From Acidobacteria bacterium RIFCSPLOWO2_12_FULL_66_21 (GTDB lineage Bacteria > Acidobacteriota > Vicinamibacteria > Vicinamibacterales > 2-12-FULL-66-21): 64,000 nucleotides of DNA. Position numbers and translations under genes: made by a program. Shown here piece by piece: positions 16,602-24,192 of the stretch (position 1 is the stretch's first letter; every line of letters starts with the position of its first letter). The stretch is from contig MELC01000024.1 in NCBI GenBank assembly GCA_001767455.1, forward strand, positions 62,001 through 126,000, written 5' to 3'. The notes beneath the pieces are model-generated. The model worked only from the letters and a program-made list of their open reading frames with translations, was not told the DNA's origin and did not search any database.

Positions 16602-17257
16602 CGCGTCACGTCACGCACCAGCGTGCGAGCGCGTGAACCGAGCCCACGCAGCACGCCGCGTCGCCGTTCGAGCAGGTGCAGCGTTCGCGTCGTCTCGGGA
16701 TCGGCGTCGCGCAACCGGGCGTCACGGTGCCGCGAGATGGTGTCCTCGTCGACCAGCCGCTCCCACCCGAGCCCGCCGTCGGCACGGCGCACCGGCACCC
16801 AGCCGGCGTGCTCGCTGGCGGCCTCCAGCGCGAGCCGGGTCCGCATGTCCGGCGCGGACGCGTAGAGGCTCAGCCGCTCGGTCGCGTCCATCCCCTGAAG
16901 CCGCGTCACGAGCGTCTGGACCTCGAGCGGCGTCGGCTGCGGCCCATCGGCCAGCTTCTCGCTGAGTCTCGTCGTCAGGGTCGCGATGTGGCTGTCGAGC
17001 GCGGTGACGTGCTCCTGATGCCAACGGTCCAGGCTGCCGGCCGCGACCCGTTTCGCCTCATCGAGCTTGGTCAGACGACCCTGCTCCGAGAGGTTCACGT
17101 CGGCGCGGATCTCGTCTACGGTCGTCGCGAACTGTTCCACGATCGCCCGGGGAGCCCGGAGCTGGTCGAGCAGCGCGTCGGTCGACGTGCCGACGTGCTG
17201 TGCGTGTTCGATCTGGAGCCGTGCTTCGAGATCGTAGGCCGAAAGAAGGTCGTTCAT
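16598..17257 (-). CDS. hypothetical helical protein of E2
   Basis: 219 residues, mostly helical and acidic, with coiled-coil-like stretches. There is no recognised domain. It lies 15 bases after the scaffold-like gene and overlaps the membrane peptide, so it may belong to the same structural module. Phage tail or minor head proteins can look like this, but nothing specific supports that. Confidence 0.6.
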   Translation of the reverse strand: MNDLLSAYDLEARLQIEHAQHVGTSTDALLDQLRAPRAIVEQFATTVDEIRADVNLSEQGRLTKLDEAKRVAAGSLDRWHQEHVTALDSHIATLTTRLSEKLADGPQPTPLEVQTLVTRLQGMDATERLSLYASAPDMRTRLALEAASEHAGWVPVRRADGGLGWERLVDEDTISRHRDARLRDADPETTRTLHLLERRRGVLRGLGSRARTLVRDVTR

Positions 17258-17272
17258 CGGTGTGCTCCTGCG

Positions 17273-17977
17273 CTAGTTGACCTGCACGCGACCGGCGGCA
17301 ATGCCCTCGATGTTTTTTCCGAATTCCAGCGGGTCGTGCTTGCTGACGGTCGGCCCGGCCGGCGGCTGGCCGCCCGTGTTCGCGTGCGCCGCGCCGCCGC
17401 CCTTCGACGGCTTGAACAAGAACGCCCGTTCCTTCTGCTGCTGGCCGAGCCAGCCTTCGAGGGTCACCGGGGCGCCCTCCGCGTCCCGCGCCGTCGTCGT
17501 GAGCGTGCCGTCGTCGTTCGCGGTGAAGATTTTCCCGGCAAGCTGCGTGACGAAGTCCGCCGCGCGAGGTTCGCCGCCCATCGCCATGAACGCGGCGGCG
17601 ACCGACGCCTGGAGTCGCGTGGCTCGATGGGCCTCGCGCTCGGCGACGAGCTGGGCTTCGACCTCGGTCAGCTTCGCGGTCGTCTCCGGCACCGTGCCCG
17701 CCTGCGCTTCCAGCTCGGTGAGGCGCGTCTTGAGCCGCTGATACGCGGCGGGATCGATCCCCTCGAACGCCTTCAGCTTCTCTTCGAGTTCGCTCTTCGC
17801 GCTGTTGAGCGATCGGTTCGATTCCCGAAATTCATCCAGCTTCGAGCTCGGCACGTAGCCGGGCGGCGCCGTCTCCAGGTCGATCACGTGCTGCCCGCCG
17901 CGTTCGACGTAGAGGAGTTGCAACGGCTTCGGGAGTTCTCGGAACTCCTGTTCGCTCAGTGTTGGTTTCACCGGCAT
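17273..17977 (-). CDS. phage scaffold / GP20-like protein
   Basis: 234 residues. The middle is a long coiled coil (LDEFRESNRSLNSAKSELEE ... LTELEAQ ... LTEVEAQLVAEREAH), preceded by YVPSSKLDEFRE. It is followed by a compact helical part and a flexible Gly/Pro-rich end (GGGAAHANTGGQPPAGPTV). This order is typical of capsid scaffolding and minor structural GP20-type proteins. No capsid gene is adjacent, which would be unusual for a functional phage but not for a satellite that modifies a helper capsid. Confidence 0.55.
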   Translation of the reverse strand: MPVKPTLSEQEFRELPKPLQLLYVERGGQHVIDLETAPPGYVPSSKLDEFRESNRSLNSAKSELEEKLKAFEGIDPAAYQRLKTRLTELEAQAGTVPETTAKLTEVEAQLVAEREAHRATRLQASVAAAFMAMGGEPRAADFVTQLAGKIFTANDDGTLTTTARDAEGAPVTLEGWLGQQQKERAFLFKPSKGGGAAHANTGGQPPAGPTVSKHDPLEFGKNIEGIAAGRVQVN

Positions 17978-18058
17978 GTCTTCTGCTCCCGGCCCCCACC
18001 ACAGGGAGCCCTTGTCCTACTGCCGCTGGCCAGTGCATCGGCCGCCCAGGCGAAAGTC

Positions 18059-18129
18059 GTCAGTGCCGCTGCGGGCCGACCGGGACGTGCATCCCGCAAC
18101 GCCCGTCAGTGCCGCTGCGGGCCGACCGG
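18059..18129. repeat. 25-bp direct duplication at a gene 3' end
   Basis: The same 25 bases occur at 18059-18083 and 18105-18129, 46 bases apart. The second copy encodes the last residues LPVGPQRH and stop of the 18106 gene; the first lies in the gap before the scaffold-like gene. It probably arose by slippage or tandem duplication. Confidence 0.75.
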
Positions 18130-18378
18130 CAGGCGCATCGCGGCGTTCACGAGCTCGAGGATCGCCGTCCCCTGTCGCATGGCTCGCACCTCAGCCCGCC
18201 TGACCGCTAGGTTGCCCTCCAAGACGCGTGCGACCGCCGCCCAGACCGAGCGGGCGTAGGCATGGACGTCGTCGACCTGGGGCACGCTGCAGGCCGCCGC
18301 ACACGCCTCCTCGACGACGGCCGGGCCGAACGGCGCCACCCGCGAGATCACGATGTCCTTCAATTCATCTGGCGTCAT
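18106..18378 (-). CDS. hypothetical protein of E2
   Basis: 90 residues from ATG 18378, behind GGAGCAGCGCA. Helical, Ala/Val-rich (ELKDIVISRVAPFGPAVVEEACAAA ... ARSVWAAVARVLEGN). The frame is open farther upstream to a GTG at 18594, through the 33-bp repeats, so a longer form is possible but compositionally unlikely. No known family. Confidence 0.55.
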   Translation of the reverse strand: MTPDELKDIVISRVAPFGPAVVEEACAAACSVPQVDDVHAYARSVWAAVARVLEGNLAVRRAEVRAMRQGTAILELVNAAMRLPVGPQRH

Positions 18379-18389
18379 TGCGCTGCTCC

Positions 18390-18490
18390 GCGTCTGTCTC
18401 GCGCGCGCGCGCGAGCACCTGCGACAACGACGTCCGCTCCGAGCGCGTCCTCGCCGGGCGTCTGTCTCGCGCGCGCGCGCGAGCACCTGC
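18390..18490. repeat. two 33-bp direct repeats with an internal GC palindrome
   Basis: Identical 33-base units lie at 18390-18422 and 18458-18490, 68 bases apart. Each contains CTCGCGCGCGCGCGAG, a near-perfect palindrome able to form a hairpin or Z-DNA. They lie between two E2 genes just upstream of the 18106 start, a place suited to an operator or RNA processing site. Confidence 0.7.
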
Positions 18491-18599
18491 CCTACTTGTG
18501 CCCCCGATGTGCCCCTCATCTGCCGCTCGCGCCACGCGAGAACGGCGGAGGGAGCCGGCCGAGCAGGATGAAAACCCGGCCGACTCCGCGCCACGCGGG

Positions 18600-18722
18600 T
18601 TAAGGAGATACCACGCGTTTCTCGAATAGTGGCGGGGGGACGCGAGCCATCTCCGGCGCCCGCCCGCCCACCGCCGGCGCCGCAGCATCACCCACACCAC
18701 CGACGGCGTTTCTCGAATCCAT
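18600..18722 (-). CDS. 40-residue peptide coupled to the zinc protein
   Basis: Its ATG shares a base with the stop of the gene at 18722 (TGATG). The product begins MDSRNAVGGVGDAAAP and ends PPPLFEKRVVSP. Only the tight overlap supports it. Confidence 0.35.
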   Translation of the reverse strand: MDSRNAVGGVGDAAAPAVGGRAPEMARVPPPLFEKRVVSP

Positions 18723-18907
18723 CAGCCGCCTGCTGCCCGCCGCACCAGCTCGGCCCGATGCTCGGGACAGGCGGCCGTCAGCTTCCGCGCGATCGGCAGG
18801 ACATACCAAGCGACCCGGTCGCACCAGCGACACGTGAGCGGCGCCGTGACGCGACGGTCGTCCGCCCCCGGCGCGACGTGCAATCGCTGGTGTGCTGCGG
18901 GTTTCAC
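18722..18907 (-). CDS. small zinc-ribbon-like protein
   Basis: 61 residues from GTG 18907, which overlaps the cold-shock gene stop (GTGA). It contains CRWCDRVAWYVLP and later CPEHRAEL, a Cys2-Cys/His arrangement consistent with a small zinc fold. Part of the E2 operon, function unknown. Confidence 0.6.
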   Translation of the reverse strand: MKPAAHQRLHVAPGADDRRVTAPLTCRWCDRVAWYVLPIARKLTAACPEHRAELVRRAAGG

Positions 18908-19140
18908 CAGCCGTCTCCGTCGAGGAGCCGGATGCCTTCCGCGCGTGGGCCTTTGTCCGCCGGCACGACGGTGTATTCGACCGCGGCGCCCAAGAACAAG
19001 CGCTCGAAGTCTGACCAATTCTGCAATCCGCTGATGTGGAAGAAGAGTGCCCGCCCGCGATCGTCGGGCGTGACAAAGCCGAAGCCCTTCGAGACTTCGA
19101 GCCGGCTGATGCGACCCGTAAAGACCGTCGTCGTCGTCAC
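18904..19140 (-). CDS. cold-shock domain protein
   Basis: 78 residues. The CSD signature is present in order: GRISRLEVSKGFGFVTPDD (RNP1-like KGFGFV), then ALFFHISGL (RNP2-like FFH), then VEYTVVPADKGPRAEGIRLL. It binds single-stranded nucleic acid. Coded within E2, it may assist phage-like replication or act as an RNA chaperone during mobilisation. Confidence 0.85.
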   Translation of the reverse strand: MTTTTVFTGRISRLEVSKGFGFVTPDDRGRALFFHISGLQNWSDFERLFLGAAVEYTVVPADKGPRAEGIRLLDGDGW

Positions 19141-19319
19141 GATGGAACGTCCCGATAGTGTCCCGCAGCCGCTCGCTACGGTGGCCGGGCGTTGGTCGCC
19201 CGCCGGTTTACCGCGTAGTTGGAGTCGCCAAACTCCGGGCTACGCGACTTCCCGTCATCGCCATCGCCATCGCCATCGCGTCATCGCGCCGAGTCGTTCG
19301 CGCCGGCGCGAAGCACGTT

Positions 19320-19676
19320 CTACATGGTGGGTGTGCCCGTCATCTTCGCACAGTTCTCCCGTTCCCACCGTAAGTCGGCAATTCGGCGCTCTGCCCTGAT
19401 CCGCATCGTCGAGCAGGACACCACGATGCCCTCCGCGACGTCCCGCAGAGCCAGGACTTCTTCAAGGCTGAGCGGCGGCCCATCCAGGAGGTTCCCGCGC
19501 GGGAGCATCCGGTCCATCGTCGCGACCAGGTCACGCACGGTCACGAGGAATGCCTCGTAGGCCGCGACGCGATCCTCCGGGGCCGCCTGCTCGAATCCTT
19601 CCACCGCAGCGATCAGCGCGCCGACGGCGCCGATGAAGTCGTAGTCGGCGAGTGCACCTGCGGTCGTCGTCGTCAT
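19320..19676 (-). CDS. hypothetical helical protein of E2
   Basis: 118 residues beginning MTTTTAGALADYDFIGAVG, strongly helical and acidic in the middle, basic near the end. No known family. Between it and the cold-shock gene (19141-19319) there is a GATGGC-type hexanucleotide run near 19256-19280 and no gene. Confidence 0.55.
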   Translation of the reverse strand: MTTTTAGALADYDFIGAVGALIAAVEGFEQAAPEDRVAAYEAFLVTVRDLVATMDRMLPRGNLLDGPPLSLEEVLALRDVAEGIVVSCSTMRIRAERRIADLRWERENCAKMTGTPTM

Positions 19677-19748
19677 CGCCCCTTCCCTCCTGCCGTTGCA
19701 CTGCCCACCGGCAGTAGAATGAGTTTTTCCGTTTCGTCCGGCATTCCG

Positions 19749-19850
19749 TCATGCACGCCGATCGTATTCCTCGAAGACCAGCTCCTCCAGCTCCGGCAGC
19801 GGTCGCTTGCGCATTCTGTCGGAGAGCGGCGTGCCTTTGTGCTTCCCCAC
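19749..19850 (-). CDS. possible 33-residue protein
   Basis: In the overlapping frames of 19673-19918 this frame, from GTG 19850, looks the most protein-like: a basic start then RKRPLPELEELVFEEYDRRA and a stop overlapping an ATG (ATGA). Alternative frames in the same interval are open but have poor composition. The gene structure here is unresolved. Confidence 0.35.
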   Translation of the reverse strand: MGKHKGTPLSDRMRKRPLPELEELVFEEYDRRA

Positions 19851-19914
19851 GGCACCGCGGCCTCCTCGCGCGGCTCCACGCGACGTGCGACGAACGGGAG
19901 AACGTCCTGCACCA

Positions 19915-20289
19915 TCACATCACCGCAGTCGGCGTCGCGCGCAGCACCCGGCAGATTTCCGGGCCGTGGGCTTCGAGGAACGCCTGGAAGGGCGCCGCGA
20001 TGGCGGGGTCGGCCCGGACAGTCTCGCCGTCGATGTGCAGCGTGCGCCCCGCGCGCTCCACTTGGAGCATGAACTCGAGGACGTTCCAGCGGACCTGACC
20101 GACGCCACCGACATGGACCTCCGCCCTTCGGCCGCGTTGCGCGAACTCGGTGCGCGCCGCCTCCACGAGCGCCGGAGTCACCAACCGCGCCGACCAGCCC
20201 TGCGGTTCCGTCACCAGCCAGCGCAGGTAGGTTTCGGGCAGGGAGCTGATCGGCTGCCCGCGATATCTCCCGAACGGCATCAACATCAT
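19915..20289 (-). CDS. DUF3820-type protein
   Basis: 124 residues behind AGGAGAAGGCG. The N-terminus MPFGRYRGQPISSLPETYLRWLVTEP matches the DUF3820 motif (MPFGKYKGxxLxDLPxxYLxW). This domain is common in phages and often near replication genes. It follows the replication-initiator-like gene by 11 bases, which fits that context. Confidence 0.75.
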   Translation of the reverse strand: MMLMPFGRYRGQPISSLPETYLRWLVTEPQGWSARLVTPALVEAARTEFAQRGRRAEVHVGGVGQVRWNVLEFMLQVERAGRTLHIDGETVRADPAIAAPFQAFLEAHGPEICRVLRATPTAVM

Positions 20290-20300
20290 CGCCTTCTCCT

Positions 20301-21134
20301 TCAGCGCTCTATCACGAACCGGATCGCCGGGCCGAGACGCGAATCGGACGCAACCGCCGGACAGTGATCGAGCACGCCTTGCCGAATGTGGTCGAACAGG
20401 TCTGGCACGTGAGGCGTCTCATGGGCCAGCACGTTGATACGATCCCAGCACGAGCGCCACGTCTGGAGATCGACCGTGTGGCCCATCGCGTCAACGGCCT
20501 CACCGGTGGATGGAGCACGGACCCCCGCACCCCCATACGCAGCGGGAGCGGGTGGTGAAAGAAAGCTCGAAGAGCTTTCTTCTTTCAGTGACCTTTCCGT
20601 AGATTGATATCCTTTCTGGTCCCACTGGGTGGGACCGCTGGATTGAGAAAATGGGACCGCTGAATCCTGAGAATGGGACCGCTGAACTTCAGAAATGGGA
20701 CCGCTGGATTCACGGGGCTCACTGTCGTCAGCGGTCCCATTGGGTGGGACCGCTGAGAAGTCGGGCTGCTTCGAGGTGTTCCTTTCCCATTCGGCCCGTC
20801 GCGGGGCGCTCTTGACCGAGCGGAGCACCTCAATGTTGATGCGCACCTCGCGCGATTCGTGCTGCCTGGACTCCCTCACCACTTCCACCGCCCCGAGTTC
20901 GATGAGCGCGTCGAAGTAGGTCAGGAGATTGTCCCGCGTGACACGGAGCAGCTCCGCAAGCCTGCGCGTGCCGATCGAGATGGTGCCCGTCTGCCAGTTC
21001 GCGTGACGCGCGAGTTCCTTCAACAGCAGCTCGTGCATCCTCGGCAACACGGTCTTGTCGCGGATCGCGCTGACCGCCTCCGCGACCTCCTGCTGGAACT
21101 TGTAGCCGTAGCTCGGAGGCTTTCGCGCGGTCAT
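20301..21134 (-). CDS. replication-initiator-like protein with internal iterons
   Basis: 277 residues. The N-terminal ~120 residues look like a winged-helix initiator domain (LLLKELARHANWQTGTISIGTRRLAELLRVTRDNLLTYFDALIELGAVEVVRES). A hydrophilic Ser/Gln/Pro linker (about 125-185) is encoded by the iteron array, and a C-terminal segment follows (TWRSCWDRINVLAHETPHVPDLFDHI). The arrangement resembles phage lambda O, where the origin iterons lie inside the initiator gene. Its ATG overlaps the previous stop (ATGA). The family assignment is by architecture rather than by a diagnostic motif. Confidence 0.65.
   Translation of the reverse strand: MTARKPPSYGYKFQQEVAEAVSAIRDKTVLPRMHELLLKELARHANWQTGTISIGTRRLAELLRVTRDNLLTYFDALIELGAVEVVRESRQHESREVRINIEVLRSVKSAPRRAEWERNTSKQPDFSAVPPNGTADDSEPRESSGPISEVQRSHSQDSAVPFSQSSGPTQWDQKGYQSTERSLKEESSSSFLSPPAPAAYGGAGVRAPSTGEAVDAMGHTVDLQTWRSCWDRINVLAHETPHVPDLFDHIRQGVLDHCPAVASDSRLGPAIRFVIER
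20619..20755. repeat. 22-bp iteron array inside the initiator gene, candidate origin of E2
   Basis: GGGACCGCTG occurs at 20631, 20653, 20675 and 20697, exactly 22 bases apart, again at 20746, and inverted at 20729-20738. Two near-identical inverted elements GGTCCCAYTGGGTGGGACC flank the set (20618-20636 and 20733-20751). Because 22 is not a multiple of three, the copies are read in different frames, so selection is on DNA, not on protein. Confidence 0.85.
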
Positions 21135-21304
21135 GCCGCCTCCTGGTGCTCGATAATGACCGTCACCTTCATCGACCAGGAATCGAGGAAAAGAAGCTGC
21201 GGACGTTCCGACTCCGCACGGATCTCGCTGACAATCGCGTTCGCGACGTTGCGCACGAACGCCTGCTCCAACGGGGTGAGCGGGCCGTCAGGATCACGCG
21301 GCAT
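21131..21304 (-). CDS. hypothetical protein between RHH regulator and initiator
   Basis: 57 residues from ATG 21304, which lies 11 bases inside the RHH gene; its stop overlaps the initiator ATG. Contains LTPLEQAFVRNVANAIVSEIRAE then LLFLDSWSMKVTVIIEHQEAA. Unknown family, but coupled on both sides. Confidence 0.6.
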   Translation of the reverse strand: MPRDPDGPLTPLEQAFVRNVANAIVSEIRAESERPQLLFLDSWSMKVTVIIEHQEAA

Positions 21305-21488
21305 CGTCGTTCCGCTTGGTCGCGGTTCCGGCACGACTCGACTTCAACCAGTTGCGGCGGGCGAGTTCGGCACTGAGCGCCTGCCGAATCACCGAGCCCC
21401 GGCTGACACCCTCTTCCTCCGCAATCGCGTCGAGCTGACGGCGAAGATCGTCGGGCAAAGCGACCGCGAAGGGCACAGCTCTGGCCAT
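21294..21488 (-). CDS. ribbon-helix-helix regulator
   Basis: 64 residues from an ATG eight bases after GGAGG. FAVALPDDLRRQLDAIAEEEGVSRGSVIRQALSAELARRNW is a typical CopG/ParD-type RHH: one strand, then two helices with GVSRGSVIRQAL. It is the first gene of the E2 leftward operon and so probably controls replication genes downstream. Confidence 0.8.
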   Translation of the reverse strand: MARAVPFAVALPDDLRRQLDAIAEEEGVSRGSVIRQALSAELARRNWLKSSRAGTATKRNDDAA

Positions 21489-21755
21489 CGTGAAATCCTC
21501 CAACGACGCGCTCAAAGACGCGCGTCTGTCGTGACCGCCATCGCCAACCTGATTGTTCGGGAAAGATCGCGCCGTCGTCAGCGCGAAATACGGCGCAGGA
21601 GATACCTGCGCGATGAAGTGCCAGAAGAATCTTCGACTCGGGCAATATAATACGATGCTAGACGCGGGTCAATGGCTACGCTAGGTGACTGGAATCATCG
21701 CCGCGATCCGAATTCGAGGAGCGTCCAAATCATTAAGTTGATGGAGAACAAACCC

Positions 21756-21941
21756 ATGTCGAATGCGAAGCCCGGAGCGGTCTACATCTTTCGTGAGACG
21801 GAGGACAAACGGTGGGAATGGGCCGAGGTTGACCCCGCCGAGGCCAGCGAGCTGTTTCCTCCACGTCCTACCGCGAAGTTCGAAACGATTCAAGACGCCA
21901 TCGATAACGCGCTCGGTGGCAGAGATGAGGGTCCAAACTAA
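21756..21941 (+). CDS. small protein at right end of E2
   Basis: 61 residues from the ATG following GGAG by 8 bases. Sequence KPGAVYIFRETEDKRWEWAEVDP ... FETIQDAIDNALGG has a short beta-hairpin then a helix, similar in style to DUF1508/YegP-type small domains. Rightward, divergent from the RHH operon. Confidence 0.6.
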   Translation: MSNAKPGAVYIFRETEDKRWEWAEVDPAEASELFPPRPTAKFETIQDAIDNALGGRDEGPN

Positions 21942-21967
21942 TCCGTTGCGGTTCATCGGGGGTTCAG

Positions 21968-22387
21968 ATGGATGATAACGGAATTGAGTCGATGTCACAC
22001 GCGGACTTCGTCTCAGCCTTGACTAACGGCCGCGTGGTCCTTGGAATCGACACCCGTCGCCTTTATCCCTTTCTTCTCTCACGAAACCCTGAGTTCGCTC
22101 TCTTCTTCAGCGTCAGTCCGATGGCGTCGGCGCTCAACTCCTTCTCGGACATTCTCACCATCCTCGGCTGGGCTGGCCTGGTAATCAGCGTTGTTCTTTC
22201 ATTCGTGTGGACATGGTGGTGCGTGGGGGTAGGGCTGCTGTGGTGGTTCACGTGGAACAGAGTCAGTCTACGTTATCGACGCCAGGCGATTCGGGAATTG
22301 GTCATCACTCAGAAGGAGGCATACCTTCACTTCGTGTTTGACGGCCTCGCGGTGGTCAATTGGGCAGAACGCCCTCCCACAAGCTGA
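21968..22387 (+). CDS. membrane protein at right end of E2
   Basis: 139 residues with a hydrophobic stretch of two likely passes (residues about 58-92, ILTILGWAGLVISVVLSFVW and then WWCVGVGLLWWF) between polar ends. It follows 21941 by 26 bases. No family recognised. A membrane cargo protein at the edge could serve exclusion or defence, but that is speculation. Confidence 0.6.
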   Translation: MDDNGIESMSHADFVSALTNGRVVLGIDTRRLYPFLLSRNPEFALFFSVSPMASALNSFSDILTILGWAGLVISVVLSFVWTWWCVGVGLLWWFTWNRVSLRYRRQAIRELVITQKEAYLHFVFDGLAVVNWAERPPTS

Positions 22388-22396
22388 AGGCAGTCC

Positions 22397-24007
22397 TCAC
22401 GCTGCCGATCCGGCGACCCCTTCCCATACCCATGCGCCGTGCCACCCTGGTGCTGAGCACCTTGGGGACGCCACTTCATTTTCAGCGCTCGGAACGGCAG
22501 TCAAGTAATTGAACGCGTTGACGGTTAGGGCGGTTCGAACAAACTGTTTTCCGTCGAACGCTACACCGTCACCGAAGAACAACTGCTGCAGCCGCTGCTT
22601 CTGATTGAGTGACGCCTGCACCCACAGGTCGGCGGCGCGCGGCAGAACGCGCTCTGCGAACGCCAGGATGCCGTCCACGTCGAATTTCTCAAGGTCGGCG
22701 GAGTGTTTATCGATCTGCGAGAGCGTGAGCTCCTGACGGAGCCTATCTCGTTGCCGCTCGTAGCTCGTCAGATCGATCGTTTCCGCGTACAGGTACGCTT
22801 CGTCCAGGCGGTCCAATTTCTGCTGAATCGCTTTCGTCTTGCGCTCGGCATCGGCCGCGTCACTCCCGACCTCGGCCTTACGTTCTTCCCACGCACGGAG
22901 AACAAGCTCCTTCACCAGCCGCATGTAACCAGGCGTCGGCTGGAGCCGCTCCAACTCGTCGACGAATTGGCCTTCGAGCTTGCCTTTCGTGACGTTGACC
23001 GCGCGGCATTGGCGCCAGCAGTGGTAGTACGCGTAACGCCCGTTGCGGCCCTTCGACCAGCTCGCAGTCAGCGTCTTGCCGCACGTCGCGCAGCGAACAA
23101 GGCCTTTCAACGGAAAGTCTGGCCGGCCGCGCTGATGCGGCGTCGTAACCGGGACCCGTCCCTGCGAGATTGCCTGTACGCGGTGGAACGTGTCCTCGCT
23201 CACGAGCGGATCAAAGTCACCGCGCCGCGACACGCCGAACTCTGGAACCTCGACGAAGCCCGCGTATAGCCGATTCGTGAGCATCCGGCCGAAGCTCTGA
23301 GCGTTCAGCGTCAGTCCTTTGCGCGTGCGGAGTCCAAGCCGCGTGACGGTGTCCAGGACTTCCTCTTTCGTGAATCGGCCTGTCGCGAAGTCCTCGAATG
23401 CCCTCGTCACCAACGGCGCGCGATCGGGGTCTGGCGCAAGACTCTTCCCTGACCATTTCGGGGCGTTGAGATAGCCGAGGGGTGGAACAAACGTCCAGCG
23501 GCCCTGCTCAAGCGCGGCTCGCATCCCGGCGCGCGTGCGGTCCGATCGGACATCGTTGTCGAATTGCGCGAAGGCTGCCAGAACGCCTTCCATCAGCTTT
23601 CCGGTCGACGTGTCGTCGATCGGCTCCGTTGCGGATCGCAGCGAGATCCCAAGCGACTTCAGCAGGGCTCTGAGCGCGAAGTGGTCGTACTTCTCCCGCG
23701 CGAAGCGCGTGATGTTGTACACGACAACGAAGTGAACCTTGCCTTTGTGCGTCCGGCAATAATTCAGCAGGCGCTGCAGCTCAGTGCGGTCCGTCGTCTT
23801 CGCACTCTCGCCTTGCTCGGTGAATCGTTCGAGAACCTCGTAGCCCTCGCGCCTGCAGTACTCCTCGCATGCACGGAGCTGTGTCGGCAGACTGAGGTTC
23901 TCCGACTGCTCCTTCGTGCTCACGCGAACATAGATCACCGCGCCAACCATCGGCCGCAGCTTAGCGCCGTTCTCGGTATGCGGCAAGGTGATCGGTAATC
24001 GACTCAC
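22397..24007 (-). CDS. large serine recombinase LSR3 of E3
   Basis: 536 residues from GTG 24007, whose GTGA overlaps the stop of the small gene upstream. Catalytic Ser about residue 30 in YVRVSTKEQSENLSLPTQL, then NITRFAREKYDHFALR, a recombinase domain, a zinc ribbon (CATCG ... HCWRQC) and a C-terminal coiled coil. Roughly four in five residues match LSR1. The last 21 residues after VASP come from the right end of E2, so the tail differs from that of LSR1 for positional reasons only. Confidence 0.93.
   Translation of the reverse strand: MSRLPITLPHTENGAKLRPMVGAVIYVRVSTKEQSENLSLPTQLRACEEYCRREGYEVLERFTEQGESAKTTDRTELQRLLNYCRTHKGKVHFVVVYNITRFAREKYDHFALRALLKSLGISLRSATEPIDDTSTGKLMEGVLAAFAQFDNDVRSDRTRAGMRAALEQGRWTFVPPLGYLNAPKWSGKSLAPDPDRAPLVTRAFEDFATGRFTKEEVLDTVTRLGLRTRKGLTLNAQSFGRMLTNRLYAGFVEVPEFGVSRRGDFDPLVSEDTFHRVQAISQGRVPVTTPHQRGRPDFPLKGLVRCATCGKTLTASWSKGRNGRYAYYHCWRQCRAVNVTKGKLEGQFVDELERLQPTPGYMRLVKELVLRAWEERKAEVGSDAADAERKTKAIQQKLDRLDEAYLYAETIDLTSYERQRDRLRQELTLSQIDKHSADLEKFDVDGILAFAERVLPRAADLWVQASLNQKQRLQQLFFGDGVAFDGKQFVRTALTVNAFNYLTAVPSAENEVASPRCSAPGWHGAWVWEGVAGSAA
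22462..22474 (+). repeat. att core 3 (E2/E3 junction)
   Basis: TTGGGGACGCCAC, identical in all 13 bases to the tRNA-Glu end at 2339-2351. LSR3 reads leftward through it as VASP and finishes inside E2. Confidence 0.85.
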
Positions 24008-24192
24008 CGCAGCTGCTCCTGCGGTGCGCCCAGCTCCAGAAGGATTTCCACGAGGACATTCGCCATGACGTCGGCGTGTCGCCGAATCTGATCGACCTCC
24101 AGGTCCGAGAGATCATCGGCCTCATGCCCGAGCAACTCGCGACATCGGGCGATTGAGATCGGCACAGAGTGCACGTTGTCATCGCGATCCAT
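24004..24192 (-). CDS. small acidic protein coupled to LSR3
   Basis: 62 residues from ATG 24192, the homologue of the product of 3890-4066 (shared CRELLG, LSDxEVDQIRRHAD, VEI). In this copy the stop overlaps the recombinase start (GTGA), a stricter coupling than in E1. It is a candidate accessory or directionality factor of the LSR1/LSR3 family. Confidence 0.75.
   Translation of the reverse strand: MDRDDNVHSVPISIARCRELLGHEADDLSDLEVDQIRRHADVMANVLVEILLELGAPQEQLR

Larger units (their letters stand above)
10610..22474. mobile_element. E2: iteron-bearing, phage-satellite-like element (second of three)
   Basis: About 11.9 kb between cores at 10610 and 22462. Nearly all genes read leftward in one tight run: RHH protein, replication-initiator-like protein with internal iterons, DUF3820, cold-shock protein, zinc protein, scaffold-like protein, a small serine recombinase, a HAD-like protein and LSR2. 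Two short rightward genes lie at the right end and one in the middle. I found no capsid, portal, terminase or tail genes, so it is not a complete phage. Confidence 0.7.

Noticed and set aside
18390-18490. Repeats considered as a CRISPR array
   Set aside because: Only two units, one spacer-like gap, no cas genes nearby, and the unit is itself a CG palindrome.
20619-20755. Iteron cluster considered as CRISPR
   Set aside because: Period of 22 with a 10-bp core and no spacers of 30-40 bases; fits iterons inside a coding sequence.
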